Shown: positions 17,424-26,191 of the stretch, one piece after another | How the letters are laid out: the number at the start of each line of letters is the position of its first letter | Position numbering within the stretch: the stretch's first letter is position 1 | NCBI GenBank assembly: GCA_963205315.1 | Contig: CAUJIO010000046.1 | Span: forward strand, 1-47,597 | Length of the DNA stretch: 47,597 bases | Direction: 5' to 3' | Origin: Pseudomonadota bacterium | Lineage (GTDB): Bacteria > Pseudomonadota > Alphaproteobacteria > Rhizobiales > Aestuariivirgaceae | Position numbers and translations under genes: made by a program | The notes under the pieces: generated by a model | The model's input: the letters and a program-made list of their open reading frames with translations, nothing else | Database searches by the model: none | Told to the model about the DNA's origin: nothing

Positions 17424-18791
17424 TCAGGCCTTGCCCAGATCAATCAGGCTGCGGGGCCAGACGATATGGACCACCGCGCCATGCTCAGGCGCCGGCCGGT
17501 TGGCGAGCGACACCGTGGCGCCAGAGCGCTCCAGCAGCGTCTTGGCGATGAAGAAACCGAGGCCCATGCCCTCATGGCGCCCGCCTTCATCGGTCCCCTC
17601 GCCGTAACCTGGCCGTGTCGTCACAAAGGGATCGCCGAGGCGGTCGAGAATGTTCTCGTGGAACCCCGGCCCATCGTCGCGCACGGTGAGCGAGACTTGC
17701 GACGTCGTCCATCGCGCATCCACCTCGACGCGGCTGGCGGCGAAGTCAACGGCGTTTTCCAGCAGGTTGCCGAGGCCATAGGCAATTCCGGGATTTCGCC
17801 GGAAGACCGGCTCGGACCCCAGTGCCTTGTCGTCGCCATCGGCGGTGCTAGTCACAGCGATCACCACTTCCGAGCCGCGCAGTGGCTCGATCAGGTCTTC
17901 CACCATCACCAGCATCTTTGTGCGCTGATACATGTCGTCGGTCTGAGCATCGCGGTTCGACAGCCGGGCAAGAATTTCGCGGCAGCGCGCCGTCTGGCTG
18001 ATGAGCAGGTCTATATCCTCTGTGTACGGACCTTTTCCGGGTATCTCGCGCCTGAGTTCCTTGGCCACCAGCGCAATGGTGGCCAACGGCGTGCCGAGTT
18101 CGTGCGCAGCCGCCGCAGCCAGTCCGTCGAGCGCCGAGAGACGCTGCTCGCGCGCCAGAACCATTTCGGTGGCGGACAAGGCAGCGGACATCTGCCGTGC
18201 CTCCTCGGCGATGCGGCGTGCGTAGATGGCGGAGAACACCACGCCGCAGATGATCGCCGTCCACATGCCGGCGATATAGACGTCCGGAAGTTCAAAATGC
18301 TGACCCGGCACCCAGGGCAGCGGATAGTGCCTGAAAGCCAGGAAGGTGGCGCAGCCGAAGGCCATGATGCCAAGCCAGATTGTCCAGCGCGTGGTGAGCG
18401 ACGTCGCGGAAATGGTCACCGGCACGAGAAACAGGAAGGCGAAGGGATTTTCGAGGCCGCCCGTCAGGTAGAGCAAGACGGCCAGTTGCAACACGTCGTA
18501 GAGCAGCAGCAAGCCGGAATGGGTTTCCTGCAAGCGGATGCTCTTGCGCCAGCGGATGCTGAGAAAAATATTGAGCCAGGCACTCAGCGCCACAGCGCCG
18601 AGACAGAGGCTCAGCGGCAACGGATATCCGAGGACAAAGTGGACCCCCAGCACCGCGCCCGCCTGGCCGACGATGGCCAGCCAGCGCAGACGGACGAGCG
18701 TGCGCAACCGGAGCATGCCGATCTCGGCTTCGCTGGCGGAAAATTGCAGAGGGTTGGTCAATTCCTGGGACATGCGAGATGTGATGGCCAC
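17424..18791 (-). CDS. regB: Redox sensor histidine kinase RegB/ActS/PrrB
   Basis: A 455-residue membrane kinase with about six N-terminal TM helices (residues 32-190). The quinone-site heptad GGLENPF (111-117) and the H-box LAAAAAHELGTPLATIAL (H230) are exact family hallmarks. The redox-sensitive Cys of RegB corresponds to C270 in QTARCREIL. ATPase N-box NLLENAVDF and G-boxes DDGPGF and GMGLGFF follow. It phosphorylates RegA and is inhibited by oxidised quinone. The start could be ATG 18791 or ATG 18773 (MSQELTNPL). It is divergent from senC, a layout conserved in purple bacteria and rhizobia. Confidence 0.93.
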   Translation of the reverse strand: MAITSRMSQELTNPLQFSASEAEIGMLRLRTLVRLRWLAIVGQAGAVLGVHFVLGYPLPLSLCLGAVALSAWLNIFLSIRWRKSIRLQETHSGLLLLYDVLQLAVLLYLTGGLENPFAFLFLVPVTISATSLTTRWTIWLGIMAFGCATFLAFRHYPLPWVPGQHFELPDVYIAGMWTAIICGVVFSAIYARRIAEEARQMSAALSATEMVLAREQRLSALDGLAAAAAHELGTPLATIALVAKELRREIPGKGPYTEDIDLLISQTARCREILARLSNRDAQTDDMYQRTKMLVMVEDLIEPLRGSEVVIAVTSTADGDDKALGSEPVFRRNPGIAYGLGNLLENAVDFAASRVEVDARWTTSQVSLTVRDDGPGFHENILDRLGDPFVTTRPGYGEGTDEGGRHEGMGLGFFIAKTLLERSGATVSLANRPAPEHGAVVHIVWPRSLIDLGKA

Positions 18792-18849
18792 GATGATTGT
18801 GAGACAGAAAGATTTGGCCTATTCGGAAGCCGAAAGGAAGCCCAGTCCC

Positions 18850-19455
18850 ATGCCGCGCCGCATCACTCTCCTGTTTGCCCTCATCCTGCTGGTTCTGGCC
18901 ATCGCCATTGGCGGGATATCGCTGCTGATGCGGGCGCCGACAGGCGGCAGCGGTTCAGGCGAGGCGCTCGTCGGCGGTCCCTTCAGCCTGACCGACCACA
19001 CGGGCAAGCGCGTGACCGAGAAGGATTTTGCCGGGCGCTACATGCTGATTTTTTTTGGCTACACGTTCTGTCCCGACTTCTGCCCGACGGAACTGCAGGT
19101 CATGACCGCCGCCATCGACTCGATGGGAGAAGCGGGAAATGCCATCCAGCCAATCTTCATCAGCATCGATCCCGAGCGTGATACGCCCGCGGTGCTGGCC
19201 AGCTATGTGCCAAATTTCGGACCGCGCCTCATCGGCCTGACCGGAACGCCGGAGGAGATTGCCGCGGTCGCCAGAGCTTATCGTGTCTACTATGGCAAGG
19301 CCGCGAAGAGCGACTCGCAGGATTATCTGATGGATCACTCCACCACGATTTACCTGATGGGACCGGACGGCCGCTTCGTGAAGCACTTCAATTACACGAC
19401 CGATGCGCCAAAGCTGGCCGTGGACCTAAAGGAAGCCCTAACGACTTCCCCCTAA
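18850..19455 (+). CDS. senC: SCO1/SenC/PrrC copper chaperone for cytochrome oxidase
   Basis: A 201-residue protein with a single N-terminal membrane anchor (residues 5-27) and a periplasmic thioredoxin-like SCO domain. Copper ligands C74 and C78 in YTFCPDFCPTE and H163 in LMDHSTTIYL are present, as is SIDPERDTP. SCO proteins deliver Cu to CuA or cbb3 oxidase and act as thiol reductants. I chose the ATG at 18850, which places the anchor at the N-terminus (AGGAAG about 9 nt upstream); in-frame ATGs at 18774-18804 would add 15-25 residues and overlap the regB start region. Divergence from regB matches the regB/senC pairing known in Rhodobacter. Confidence 0.9.
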   Translation: MPRRITLLFALILLVLAIAIGGISLLMRAPTGGSGSGEALVGGPFSLTDHTGKRVTEKDFAGRYMLIFFGYTFCPDFCPTELQVMTAAIDSMGEAGNAIQPIFISIDPERDTPAVLASYVPNFGPRLIGLTGTPEEIAAVARAYRVYYGKAAKSDSQDYLMDHSTTIYLMGPDGRFVKHFNYTTDAPKLAVDLKEALTTSP

Positions 19456-19531
19456 AGTAGTGGAAATGATAGGTTGCCCGCCTGAGAGGGAGTTGGTAGC
19501 CTGAAGCGTTGTCTCCGAGGGGCGTTACGCA

Positions 19532-20788
19532 GTGCTGTATTACATTTACGAGATGAATCATGCGGCTCTGGCGCCCTGGCGCGCCATGGCTGACGCTGGC
19601 CTGAACTTCTGGAAAAGCCCGGCCAATCCGCTGTCGTCGACCCAGATGGGCCGGTCGTTCGCTGCCTCGCTTGAAATGTTCGAGCGGACGACGCGGCGCT
19701 ACGGCAAACCCGAGTTCGGCATCGCCGACACGATCGTCGGCGACGACCTCGTGGCGATCGAGGAGCAGGTGTCGCTGAAGAAGGACTTCTGCAACCTGGT
19801 GAACTTCCGCAAGTTGCGCGACGGCAACGGCAAGCCGGAACACAAGATGCTGATCGTGGCGCCGATGTCGGGGCACTATTCCACACTGCTGCGCGGCACG
19901 GTTGAGGCCATCCTGCCGCACTACGACGTTTACATCACCGATTGGGTCGATGCGCGCACCGTTCCGGCAATTCACGGTACGTTCGGCATTGATGATTATG
20001 TCGACTATGTCGTCGACTTCCTTCGCCATCTCGGACCTGGCACCAGCGTCATGGCGGTATGCCAGCCGTCCGTTCCGGTGATGGCGGCCGTATCGCTGAT
20101 GAACGCCGAAAAGGATCCGTGTTCGCCCAACACGATGATCCTCATGGGAGGGCCCATCGATACACGGCGCAATCCGACGGCGGTGAACAAGCTGGCCGAG
20201 GAAAAGGGCGTCGACTGGTTCCGCAACAACGTCATCATGAAGGTTCCCGCTCCGCACGCCGGCATGATGCGCGATGTATATCCGGGTTTCCTGCAGCTTG
20301 GCGGGTTCATGACAATGAACCTTGACCGCCATATCGATGCGCATCGCGAAATGTTCTGGCATCTGGTCGATGGAGACGGCGACTCGGCCGAAAAGCATCG
20401 CGAGTTCTACGACGAGTACATGTCGGTGATGGACCTGACGGCAGAATTCTATCTGGAAACGGTGGAAAAGGTCTTCGTCAATCATGACTTGCCGAAGGGC
20501 ACATTGACCCACCGCAACCGCCTTGTCGATCCCTCGAAGATCGAGATGACGGCGCTGATGACTATCGAGGGCGAGCGTGACGACATTTCCGGCGTCGGCC
20601 AGACCGAGGCCGCACAGGATTTGTGTTCCGGCCTCAAGCCCGAGAAGAAACTGCACCATCTGCAGCAGGGTGTTGGCCACTATGGCGTGTTCAACGGGTC
20701 GCGCTTCCGCAAGGAAATCGTGCCGCGCATCGTCGAGTTCGTCAACGCCAACGCAGTGGACCAGCAAGCGAAATCGCTTGCGACGTGA
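19532..20788 (+). CDS. phaZ: Intracellular polyhydroxyalkanoate (PHB) depolymerase
   Basis: A 418-residue intracellular PhaZ. The GTG start at 19532 gives MLYYIYEMNHAALAPWR, the characteristic family N-terminus, with AGGGG about 9 nt upstream. The alpha/beta-hydrolase triad uses Cys: C177 in MAVCQPSVPV, D350 or D351 in GERDDISG and H383 in GVGHYGVF. PNTMILMGGPIDTR is another family stretch. It hydrolyses stored PHB granules to 3-hydroxybutyrate or oligomers in the cytoplasm. No phaC, phaR or phasin gene is nearby. The gene is monocistronic, with a hairpin downstream. Confidence 0.93.
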   Translation: MLYYIYEMNHAALAPWRAMADAGLNFWKSPANPLSSTQMGRSFAASLEMFERTTRRYGKPEFGIADTIVGDDLVAIEEQVSLKKDFCNLVNFRKLRDGNGKPEHKMLIVAPMSGHYSTLLRGTVEAILPHYDVYITDWVDARTVPAIHGTFGIDDYVDYVVDFLRHLGPGTSVMAVCQPSVPVMAAVSLMNAEKDPCSPNTMILMGGPIDTRRNPTAVNKLAEEKGVDWFRNNVIMKVPAPHAGMMRDVYPGFLQLGGFMTMNLDRHIDAHREMFWHLVDGDGDSAEKHREFYDEYMSVMDLTAEFYLETVEKVFVNHDLPKGTLTHRNRLVDPSKIEMTALMTIEGERDDISGVGQTEAAQDLCSGLKPEKKLHHLQQGVGHYGVFNGSRFRKEIVPRIVEFVNANAVDQQAKSLAT

Positions 20789-20816
20789 ACGATGTGCCGG
20801 CCTCAAGGAAAGCGAG

Positions 20817-20849
20817 CAACCTTTTGGCGCTCAGTTTGAGCGCCGGTTG
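20817..20849 (+). terminator. Hairpin downstream of phaZ
   Basis: CAACC (20817-20821) pairs with GGTTG (20845-20849), and GGCGCTC (20826-20832) pairs with GAGCGCC (20838-20844) around a 5-nt loop, with a TTTT bulge on one side. There is no T-run after it, so termination strength is uncertain. It lies between phaZ and the metallopeptidase gene on the same strand. Confidence 0.4.
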
Positions 20850-20861
20850 CCGTAGCGCCTA

Positions 20862-21611
20862 GTGGCAGGATTGATGCGGCGGCTGGAACGCCTGGTGGCG
20901 CCCAAGCCGCTGGAGCCTTCAACCATTCTGATCGGCGAACAGATGCTGCAGGTGGTGTTCCGCCGCCATGCGCAGGCCAGGCGGCTGGTGCTGCGGCTGA
21001 GCATGCATGGCACGCAGGTACAGGTGACAGTGCCGAAGGGCGTCTCACGGGCGAGGGCGCTTGAATTCACAGAGCGATCGCGCAGCTGGATCGAGACGCG
21101 CATCGCCCATCATGGCGACAATGTTCTCCTGCAACCGGGCCATCGCATTCCGCTCCGCGGTGTCGAGCATGAAATCCGTCATGCCGGAACGCGGCGCGGG
21201 CTCATCTCCGTCGACAGCGAGGCCCGTGTAATTCTCGTTCCAGGTGAGCTACCGCATGTGCCGCGGCGCGTCGCAGACTGGCTGAAGGCCGAGGCCCGCT
21301 CCGATCTCACCGCTGCAACCCAAAGATATGCAGCGCTGATGGATGTGCGTTACGCCAAGATCAGTATCCGCGACCAGCGGACACGCTGGGGTTCATGCTC
21401 GGCGAGTGGAGATCTTTCCTATTCGTGGCGTCTCATTCTCGTGCCGCCGCATGTACTCGACTATGTTGCGGCACACGAAGTGGCGCATTTGAAGCACCTC
21501 GATCACAGCCCGCGATTCTGGCGGCTAGTGCTGACGCATTGCGCCGCTGCGTCGAAAGCCAAGGCGTGGCTGAAAACCCACGGGCAGACAGTGCACCGCG
21601 TCGTCATCTGA
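20862..21611 (+). CDS. YgjP/SprT-like M48-type metallopeptidase
   Basis: A 249-residue protein of the YgjP (DUF45) family: a two-part beta-rich N-terminal region (RRLVLRLSMHGTQVQVTVPKG) and a C-terminal zincin domain with RTRWGSCS (the conserved WGSC motif) and the zinc site HEVAHLKHLDHSPRFW (HExxH plus a downstream His). These cytoplasmic proteins are poorly characterised; the E. coli homologue is linked to ubiquitin-like or UTP-related roles without a settled function. The start is GTG 20862 or ATG 20874; AGGA (20867-20870) is only 3 nt from the ATG, so neither is well supported. It is convergent with the PBP1A gene, whose stop lies 1 bp away. Confidence 0.85.
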   Translation: MAGLMRRLERLVAPKPLEPSTILIGEQMLQVVFRRHAQARRLVLRLSMHGTQVQVTVPKGVSRARALEFTERSRSWIETRIAHHGDNVLLQPGHRIPLRGVEHEIRHAGTRRGLISVDSEARVILVPGELPHVPRRVADWLKAEARSDLTAATQRYAALMDVRYAKISIRDQRTRWGSCSASGDLSYSWRLILVPPHVLDYVAAHEVAHLKHLDHSPRFWRLVLTHCAAASKAKAWLKTHGQTVHRVVI

Positions 21612-21612
21612 C

Positions 21613-23733
21613 TCAGTGCTCTTCCTGGGCGCGCCTGGCACGCTCTTCCATCAGCTTGCGCCGTTTCTTCCGCTTTTCTTCCTGGGTGTTCTCGCCGGAT
21701 CTGAAGAGGCTGCCGATATCCTCGAAGAAGCCATTGTTCTGCATGCGCGGCTCATCTTCTGCGTCCGGGGTCAGGGCGTCCTGCTTGTCGACCCGCGCAA
21801 TGGTGGTCGGTGCTGCTTCTGTCTGGTTCTGTAAGCCTGGAAGAGCACGGGCAATCAATCCTGCATGGGCAGGGACCATCACGTCCCGCCAGATCTCTGC
21901 CGGGATCAAGCCGCCGGTCACCTGCTTGGTCGGCGAGTTGTCATCATTGCCGACCCAGACACCGGCGACCAATTCACTCGTATAGCCGATGAACCAGGCA
22001 TCGCGATAATCCTGGCTGGTGCCGGTCTTGCCGGCAACCTCGGCGCCCGGAAAGGCCGCACGCGTTCCGGTACCGTTGGTTACGACGGCGCGCAGCATGC
22101 GATTCATGGCGCCAAGATCCACGGCCGTGATCGCCTGCGGGAAGCCCGAGCCGTTGCGCTCATAGATCACCTTGCCGTCGCGCGTCAGGATGCGCTTTAC
22201 CACGTAGGGCATGACGGGATAGCCGCCGTTGGAAAATGGCACGAAGGCCGAGGTCATCTCCATCAGTGAGACTTCCGAGGTACCGAGCGCAATCGATGCA
22301 TCCGAGCCAAGTTTCGAGGTGATGCCAAGGCGGTGCGCCACGGCTGCAACATTGTCGGGACCAACCTTCATCACCAGCTTCACGGCGATGGTGTTGAGCG
22401 ACATGGCGAGCGCCGTTTCGAGCGTCACCGGACCAAAATATTTCTTGCGATAGTTTTCGGGTTCCCAGTTGCCGATGCGGACTGGCTCATCGACCTCGAC
22501 CGAGTCCGGCGTGTAGCCGCGCTCCAGCGCCGCCAGAAACAGGAACGGTTTGAACGCGGAACCCGGTTGGCGCTTGGCCTTGGTAACCCTGTTGAACTGG
22601 CTCTTCTTGTAGGACTTGCCACCGACCATGGCGCGCACAGCACCCGCGCCATCGAGCACCACGACTGCGCCCTCACTGGCCGCGAGTTTTTTGCCTTCGG
22701 TCGAGATGCGTTTGCGCAGCGCCTTCTCGGCGTTAGCTTGGAGATCGGGATCGATGGTGGTCTCGATGACCAGCGATTGCTCGTAATCCTTGACGAATTC
22801 CGGGAGCTGCTCGCTGACCCAATCGACAATGTAGTGTTTGGCCGGAACATAGGATGCGGCCTTGAGTTCCGCCGGCTGATCGCTCAGTTCGGCAGCTTCG
22901 AGTTCGGTGATGAAGCCCGCATCTGCCATGCTGTCGATGACCAGTTTGGCGCGTTCGGCGGCGGCCTTGGGGTTTGCGGCCGGATTGTTGGAGCTTGGCG
23001 CCTTGAGGACGCCGGCAAGGGTCGCAGCTTCCACAAGCGTCAGTTCGCTGGCGGACTTCTGATAATAGGTCCGCGCTGCCTTTTCGATGCCGGTGGCACC
23101 CGAACCGTAGTAGACGCGGTTGAGGTAAAGCTGGAGAATCTCGTCCTTGGAATATTTAGTCTCCAGCCAGACGGCCAGAACCACCTCCTGCAACTTGCGT
23201 TGCAGCGTCCGATCGGGGCTCAAGAACAGGTTCTTGGCCAATTGCTGCGTCAGCGTCGAGCCGCCCTGCACCAGGCGGCCAGAGCGGTAATTGGTGTAGA
23301 CGGCGCGCAGCAAGCCGATGGGATCGACGCCGAAGTGACTGCGGAACCGCCGGTCCTCAATGGCGATGACGGCATTGGGCACATAGCTCGGCAAGTCGGC
23401 GAGGTGGGCTTCATCGCCATTGAAGGCGCCAAGTTCCGCCAGCGGCGTCCCATCTGAGGCCAGGATCATCAGCCCCGGTTCGCGGTCGGGTATCTTCAGC
23501 AGGCCGTTTTCGTTGAGCGAATACCAGATATAGCCGAACACCGCGCTAAGCCCGATGGTGCCAACGAGAGCCAGCATGAACGTGAAGCGAAACAGCATGC
23601 CGAGCAGAGAGCGCCGCTGGCGCCTGGGTTTCTGCGACACCGTTTTTTGACCGGAACGGCTGCGGCCGGAAAATAATTGCGGTTCAACCCGCTGTTTTCC
23701 GCGGCTTCCCTTCTTCGAGCCTGAAACGCCCAT
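21613..23733 (-). CDS. Class A penicillin-binding protein 1A (transglycosylase/transpeptidase)
   Basis: A 706-residue bifunctional murein synthase. A basic cytoplasmic tail (1-45) is followed by one TM helix (46-70). The GT51 domain has E126 in AIEDRRFRSHFGVD, GGSTLTQQLAKN and KLQEVVLAVWLE. The transpeptidase domain has S392-x-x-K395 (GSAFKP), S445-x-N447 (MSLNTIA) and KTGT (569-572). It polymerises and crosslinks peptidoglycan in the periplasm. The last 60 residues form a charged, Lys/Arg/Glu-rich tail (EEKRKKRRKLMEERARRAQ) that may be disordered or bind murein or partners. Length is somewhat shorter than MrcA of E. coli (850), as for the alphaproteobacterial group. Confidence 0.92.
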   Translation of the reverse strand: MGVSGSKKGSRGKQRVEPQLFSGRSRSGQKTVSQKPRRQRRSLLGMLFRFTFMLALVGTIGLSAVFGYIWYSLNENGLLKIPDREPGLMILASDGTPLAELGAFNGDEAHLADLPSYVPNAVIAIEDRRFRSHFGVDPIGLLRAVYTNYRSGRLVQGGSTLTQQLAKNLFLSPDRTLQRKLQEVVLAVWLETKYSKDEILQLYLNRVYYGSGATGIEKAARTYYQKSASELTLVEAATLAGVLKAPSSNNPAANPKAAAERAKLVIDSMADAGFITELEAAELSDQPAELKAASYVPAKHYIVDWVSEQLPEFVKDYEQSLVIETTIDPDLQANAEKALRKRISTEGKKLAASEGAVVVLDGAGAVRAMVGGKSYKKSQFNRVTKAKRQPGSAFKPFLFLAALERGYTPDSVEVDEPVRIGNWEPENYRKKYFGPVTLETALAMSLNTIAVKLVMKVGPDNVAAVAHRLGITSKLGSDASIALGTSEVSLMEMTSAFVPFSNGGYPVMPYVVKRILTRDGKVIYERNGSGFPQAITAVDLGAMNRMLRAVVTNGTGTRAAFPGAEVAGKTGTSQDYRDAWFIGYTSELVAGVWVGNDDNSPTKQVTGGLIPAEIWRDVMVPAHAGLIARALPGLQNQTEAAPTTIARVDKQDALTPDAEDEPRMQNNGFFEDIGSLFRSGENTQEEKRKKRRKLMEERARRAQEEH

Positions 23734-23858
23734 CTACCCCAGGTACTCCACATCCCCAGGGCTCCATAACAGGTTGCGATTTACGCATCGTGAACCTGCG
23801 GTTCAGGGGAGATTCGGCTTCTCCCCCGGAATCATGGTGCAATGATGACTGCGCGGTG

Positions 23859-25412
23859 TCACATCACAGCGCCGACCTGCCAGGGCACATACTCGTTGTC
23901 GCCATAGCCCAGATCCTCGGACTTGGTGTGGGCCCCCGAGGCAACCTTCAGCATCATGTCGAAGATCTGCTGGCCCTTGTCCTGGATCGAGACGCCGTCA
24001 AGAATGTCGCCGCAGTTGATATCCATATCGTCGATCATGCGCGTGTAGATATCGGTGTTGGTGGCAAGCTTGATCGAGGGCACCGGCTTGCAGCCATAGG
24101 CCGAGCCACGGCCCGTGGTGAAGCAGAGCAGATTGGCACCGCCTGCCACCTGGCCAGTGGCCGCCACCGGGTCATATCCCGGCGTATCCATGAAAACGAA
24201 GCCCTTGCCAGTCACCGGTTCGGCATAACGGTAGACATGACGAAGCGTCGTCGTGCCACCCTTGGCCGCCGCACCGAGTGACTTCTCGAGAATAGTGGTA
24301 AGACCGCCGAGCTTGTTGCCCGGCGACGGGTTGTTGTTCATTTCCATATTGTTGCGGCGGGTGTAGTCCTCCCACCACTTGATGATGTCGACCAGTTTCT
24401 CGCCCACTTCGCGGCTGGCCGCACGGCGGGTGAGCAAGTGCTCCGCTCCATAGATTTCCGGCGTTTCCGACAAGATGCCGGTGCCACCATGCTTCACCAG
24501 AATGTCGACGGCAGCGCCGAGGGCGGGATTGGCGGTGATTCCCGAGTAACCATCAGAACCGCCGCATTGCAGCGCCACGATCAACTCCGAGGCATGGCAG
24601 GTTTCGCGCTTTACATTGTTGACGTGCGGCAGCATCTCGCGGATCGCCGCGACGCCGGCGGCAACTGTCTTTTTCGTGCCGCCGGTTTCCTGAATCGTCA
24701 TTGTACGGAACAATTCATTCTCGGTGACATTGTAGGCTTCCTTGAAGCGCGGAATCTGGAAGCCCTCGCAGCCGAGACCCACCATCAGCACCCCTCCCAT
24801 ATTCGGATTGGTGGCATAGCCCCAGGCCGTGCGCTTGAGGATATCGAAGATGGCGCCGCGGAAATCGACAACGCAGCCATTGTCCATCTTCAATGCCACG
24901 ATGCCATCGATATTGGGGTAGTCCTTCAGCATGCCAGAGCGGTTGACTTCCTCGGCAATGAAGCCCGCCACCGTGGCCGAGCAGTTCACACTCGTCAGTA
25001 CGCCGATATAGTTGCGGGTGCCGACCTTGCCATTGGCGCGGCGGATGCCTTGAAAGGTTGCCTGCTTTTCCAGCGGCAGGATGTCTTCCGGCTTGGCCTC
25101 CTCGGCATAGGCATAGTCACGCGCGAAATCATGCATGCCGGTGTTGTGCTCGTGAATCCAGCTGCCCTTCGGGATGTCCTGCTTGGCAAAGCCGATGATC
25201 TGGCCGAACTTGCGCACAGCTTCACCCGACTTGATAGCGCTGGCCGCCATCTTGTGACCCTTGCCGATGCGGTCGAGCGCGACAATGCCCTCGGGGGCGG
25301 TCGCTCCCTTGTCGACCACGTCAATCGCAACGAGAACATTGTCCTCAGCGGTGAGGCGGAGCATGCGGGGGGTTTTCGGCACGGGTGCAATCATTTCGCC
25401 AATCTCTTTCAC
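23859..25412 (-). CDS. UxaA-family sugar-acid dehydratase (altronate/galactarate dehydratase type)
   Basis: A 517-residue protein with an N-terminal SAF domain (about 10-100, ending in the WIHEHNTGMHDFARDY segment typical of UxaA) and the C-terminal UxaA catalytic domain: GYVRANG-like IRRANGKVGTRNYIGVL, NCSATVA, ALQCGGSDGYSGITANPALG, MNNNPSPGNKLGGLTTI, GKGFVFMDTPGYDPVAATG and the family ending VPWQVGAVM. The family dehydrates D-altronate, galactarate or related aldonates to 2-keto-3-deoxy acids using Fe2+. The substrate cannot be fixed; a divergent GntR gene with an aldo/keto reductase suggests a pathway from an aldose such as fucose or galactose. It is the only minus-strand gene of this cluster, with a 44-bp promoter gap to gntR. 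Confidence 0.88.
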   Translation of the reverse strand: MKEIGEMIAPVPKTPRMLRLTAEDNVLVAIDVVDKGATAPEGIVALDRIGKGHKMAASAIKSGEAVRKFGQIIGFAKQDIPKGSWIHEHNTGMHDFARDYAYAEEAKPEDILPLEKQATFQGIRRANGKVGTRNYIGVLTSVNCSATVAGFIAEEVNRSGMLKDYPNIDGIVALKMDNGCVVDFRGAIFDILKRTAWGYATNPNMGGVLMVGLGCEGFQIPRFKEAYNVTENELFRTMTIQETGGTKKTVAAGVAAIREMLPHVNNVKRETCHASELIVALQCGGSDGYSGITANPALGAAVDILVKHGGTGILSETPEIYGAEHLLTRRAASREVGEKLVDIIKWWEDYTRRNNMEMNNNPSPGNKLGGLTTILEKSLGAAAKGGTTTLRHVYRYAEPVTGKGFVFMDTPGYDPVAATGQVAGGANLLCFTTGRGSAYGCKPVPSIKLATNTDIYTRMIDDMDINCGDILDGVSIQDKGQQIFDMMLKVASGAHTKSEDLGYGDNEYVPWQVGAVM

Positions 25413-25443
25413 GTTGCGGGGCTTGCCAGCCCCAAGAATCCGA

Positions 25444-25455
25444 CTAACATGTTAG
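25444..25455. promoter_or_regulatory. Perfect palindrome between uxaA-like gene and gntR: likely GntR operator
   Basis: CTAACATGTTAG is a perfect 12-bp dyad located one base before the gntR ATG at 25457 and 32 bp upstream of the dehydratase start. FCD-type GntR proteins bind short dyads in their own promoters. No Shine-Dalgarno is visible before gntR, so the mRNA may be leaderless or start at the operator. Confidence 0.5.
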
Positions 25456-25456
25456 C

Positions 25457-26191
25457 ATGTCAGTTGACGGCGTCACCTATGATTTTCTCGCACCCGGGCG
25501 GGTTGCACCGAAGGGAGGTGCCACGGCGCGGGTCCATGCGGCGCTGCGGGAGGCAATCGTCCTTCTCGAGCTGAAGCCGGGAGAGTTTCTCGACAAGCAG
25601 GCGATTGCCGCACGGCTGGGTGTGTCGCGGTTTCCCGTTGGCGAGGCAATGAACCGGCTGGCGGCGGAAGGCCTCGTCGACATCATTCCGCAGAGCGGTT
25701 CCCGCGTCGCGCTGATCAAGATCTCGGATGCGCGCGAGAACATGTTCCTGCGCCGGGCCCTGGAAATCGAGACTGTCAGGCACGTGGCCGTTACGGCACC
25801 AGTCACGCTTATCGATCAGCTGAACAGTAATCTAAACTATCAGCAGGCGGCGATCGATTCCAGCGACCGCAACGGCTTCCACGGCTTCGACCTGGCCTTC
25901 CATGCCATGCTGCTCGATCAGCTTGGTTTCGAACGCGTCAGGCTTGCCACCGAGACCGCCCGGCTCAGCCTCGACCGGGTAAGGCGCATGCTGAATACGA
26001 GGCGCCGGCTCGAACATACGCTCGCCGAACACCAGGCGATTGTCGCCGCAGTTTCAGCGCGCAACGGATCCGCCGCCGCACGCGCCATGAACGATCACCT
26101 CGAAGCCGTTCTGGCGGAGCTCGAAGCCTTCGCGCAAGAGCGGCCCGAACTCTTTGCCGATCTCAATCATCCAGGAGACAAGACCACATGA
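25457..26191 (+). CDS. GntR-family transcriptional regulator (FCD subfamily)
   Basis: A 244-residue regulator. The winged HTH spans about residues 22-95 (ATARVHAALREAIVLLELKP, AIAARLGVSRFPVGEAMNRL, LVDIIPQSGSRVALI) and an FCD ligand-binding domain follows (about 105-235), with R-x8-10-E and candidate metal-binding residues D146 (FHGFDLAFH), H150 and late His residues (EHQAIVAA, NDHLEAVL). It probably represses the divergent dehydratase gene until a sugar acid binds. The PVGEAMNRL helix differs slightly from the more usual PVREAL. The start of the aldo/keto reductase gene overlaps its stop by 4 bp. Confidence 0.88.
   Translation: MSVDGVTYDFLAPGRVAPKGGATARVHAALREAIVLLELKPGEFLDKQAIAARLGVSRFPVGEAMNRLAAEGLVDIIPQSGSRVALIKISDARENMFLRRALEIETVRHVAVTAPVTLIDQLNSNLNYQQAAIDSSDRNGFHGFDLAFHAMLLDQLGFERVRLATETARLSLDRVRRMLNTRRRLEHTLAEHQAIVAAVSARNGSAAARAMNDHLEAVLAELEAFAQERPELFADLNHPGDKTT

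Noticed and set aside
17466-19181. 571-residue plus-strand frame across regB and senC
   Set aside because: Antisense to regB, then runs into senC in the wrong frame.
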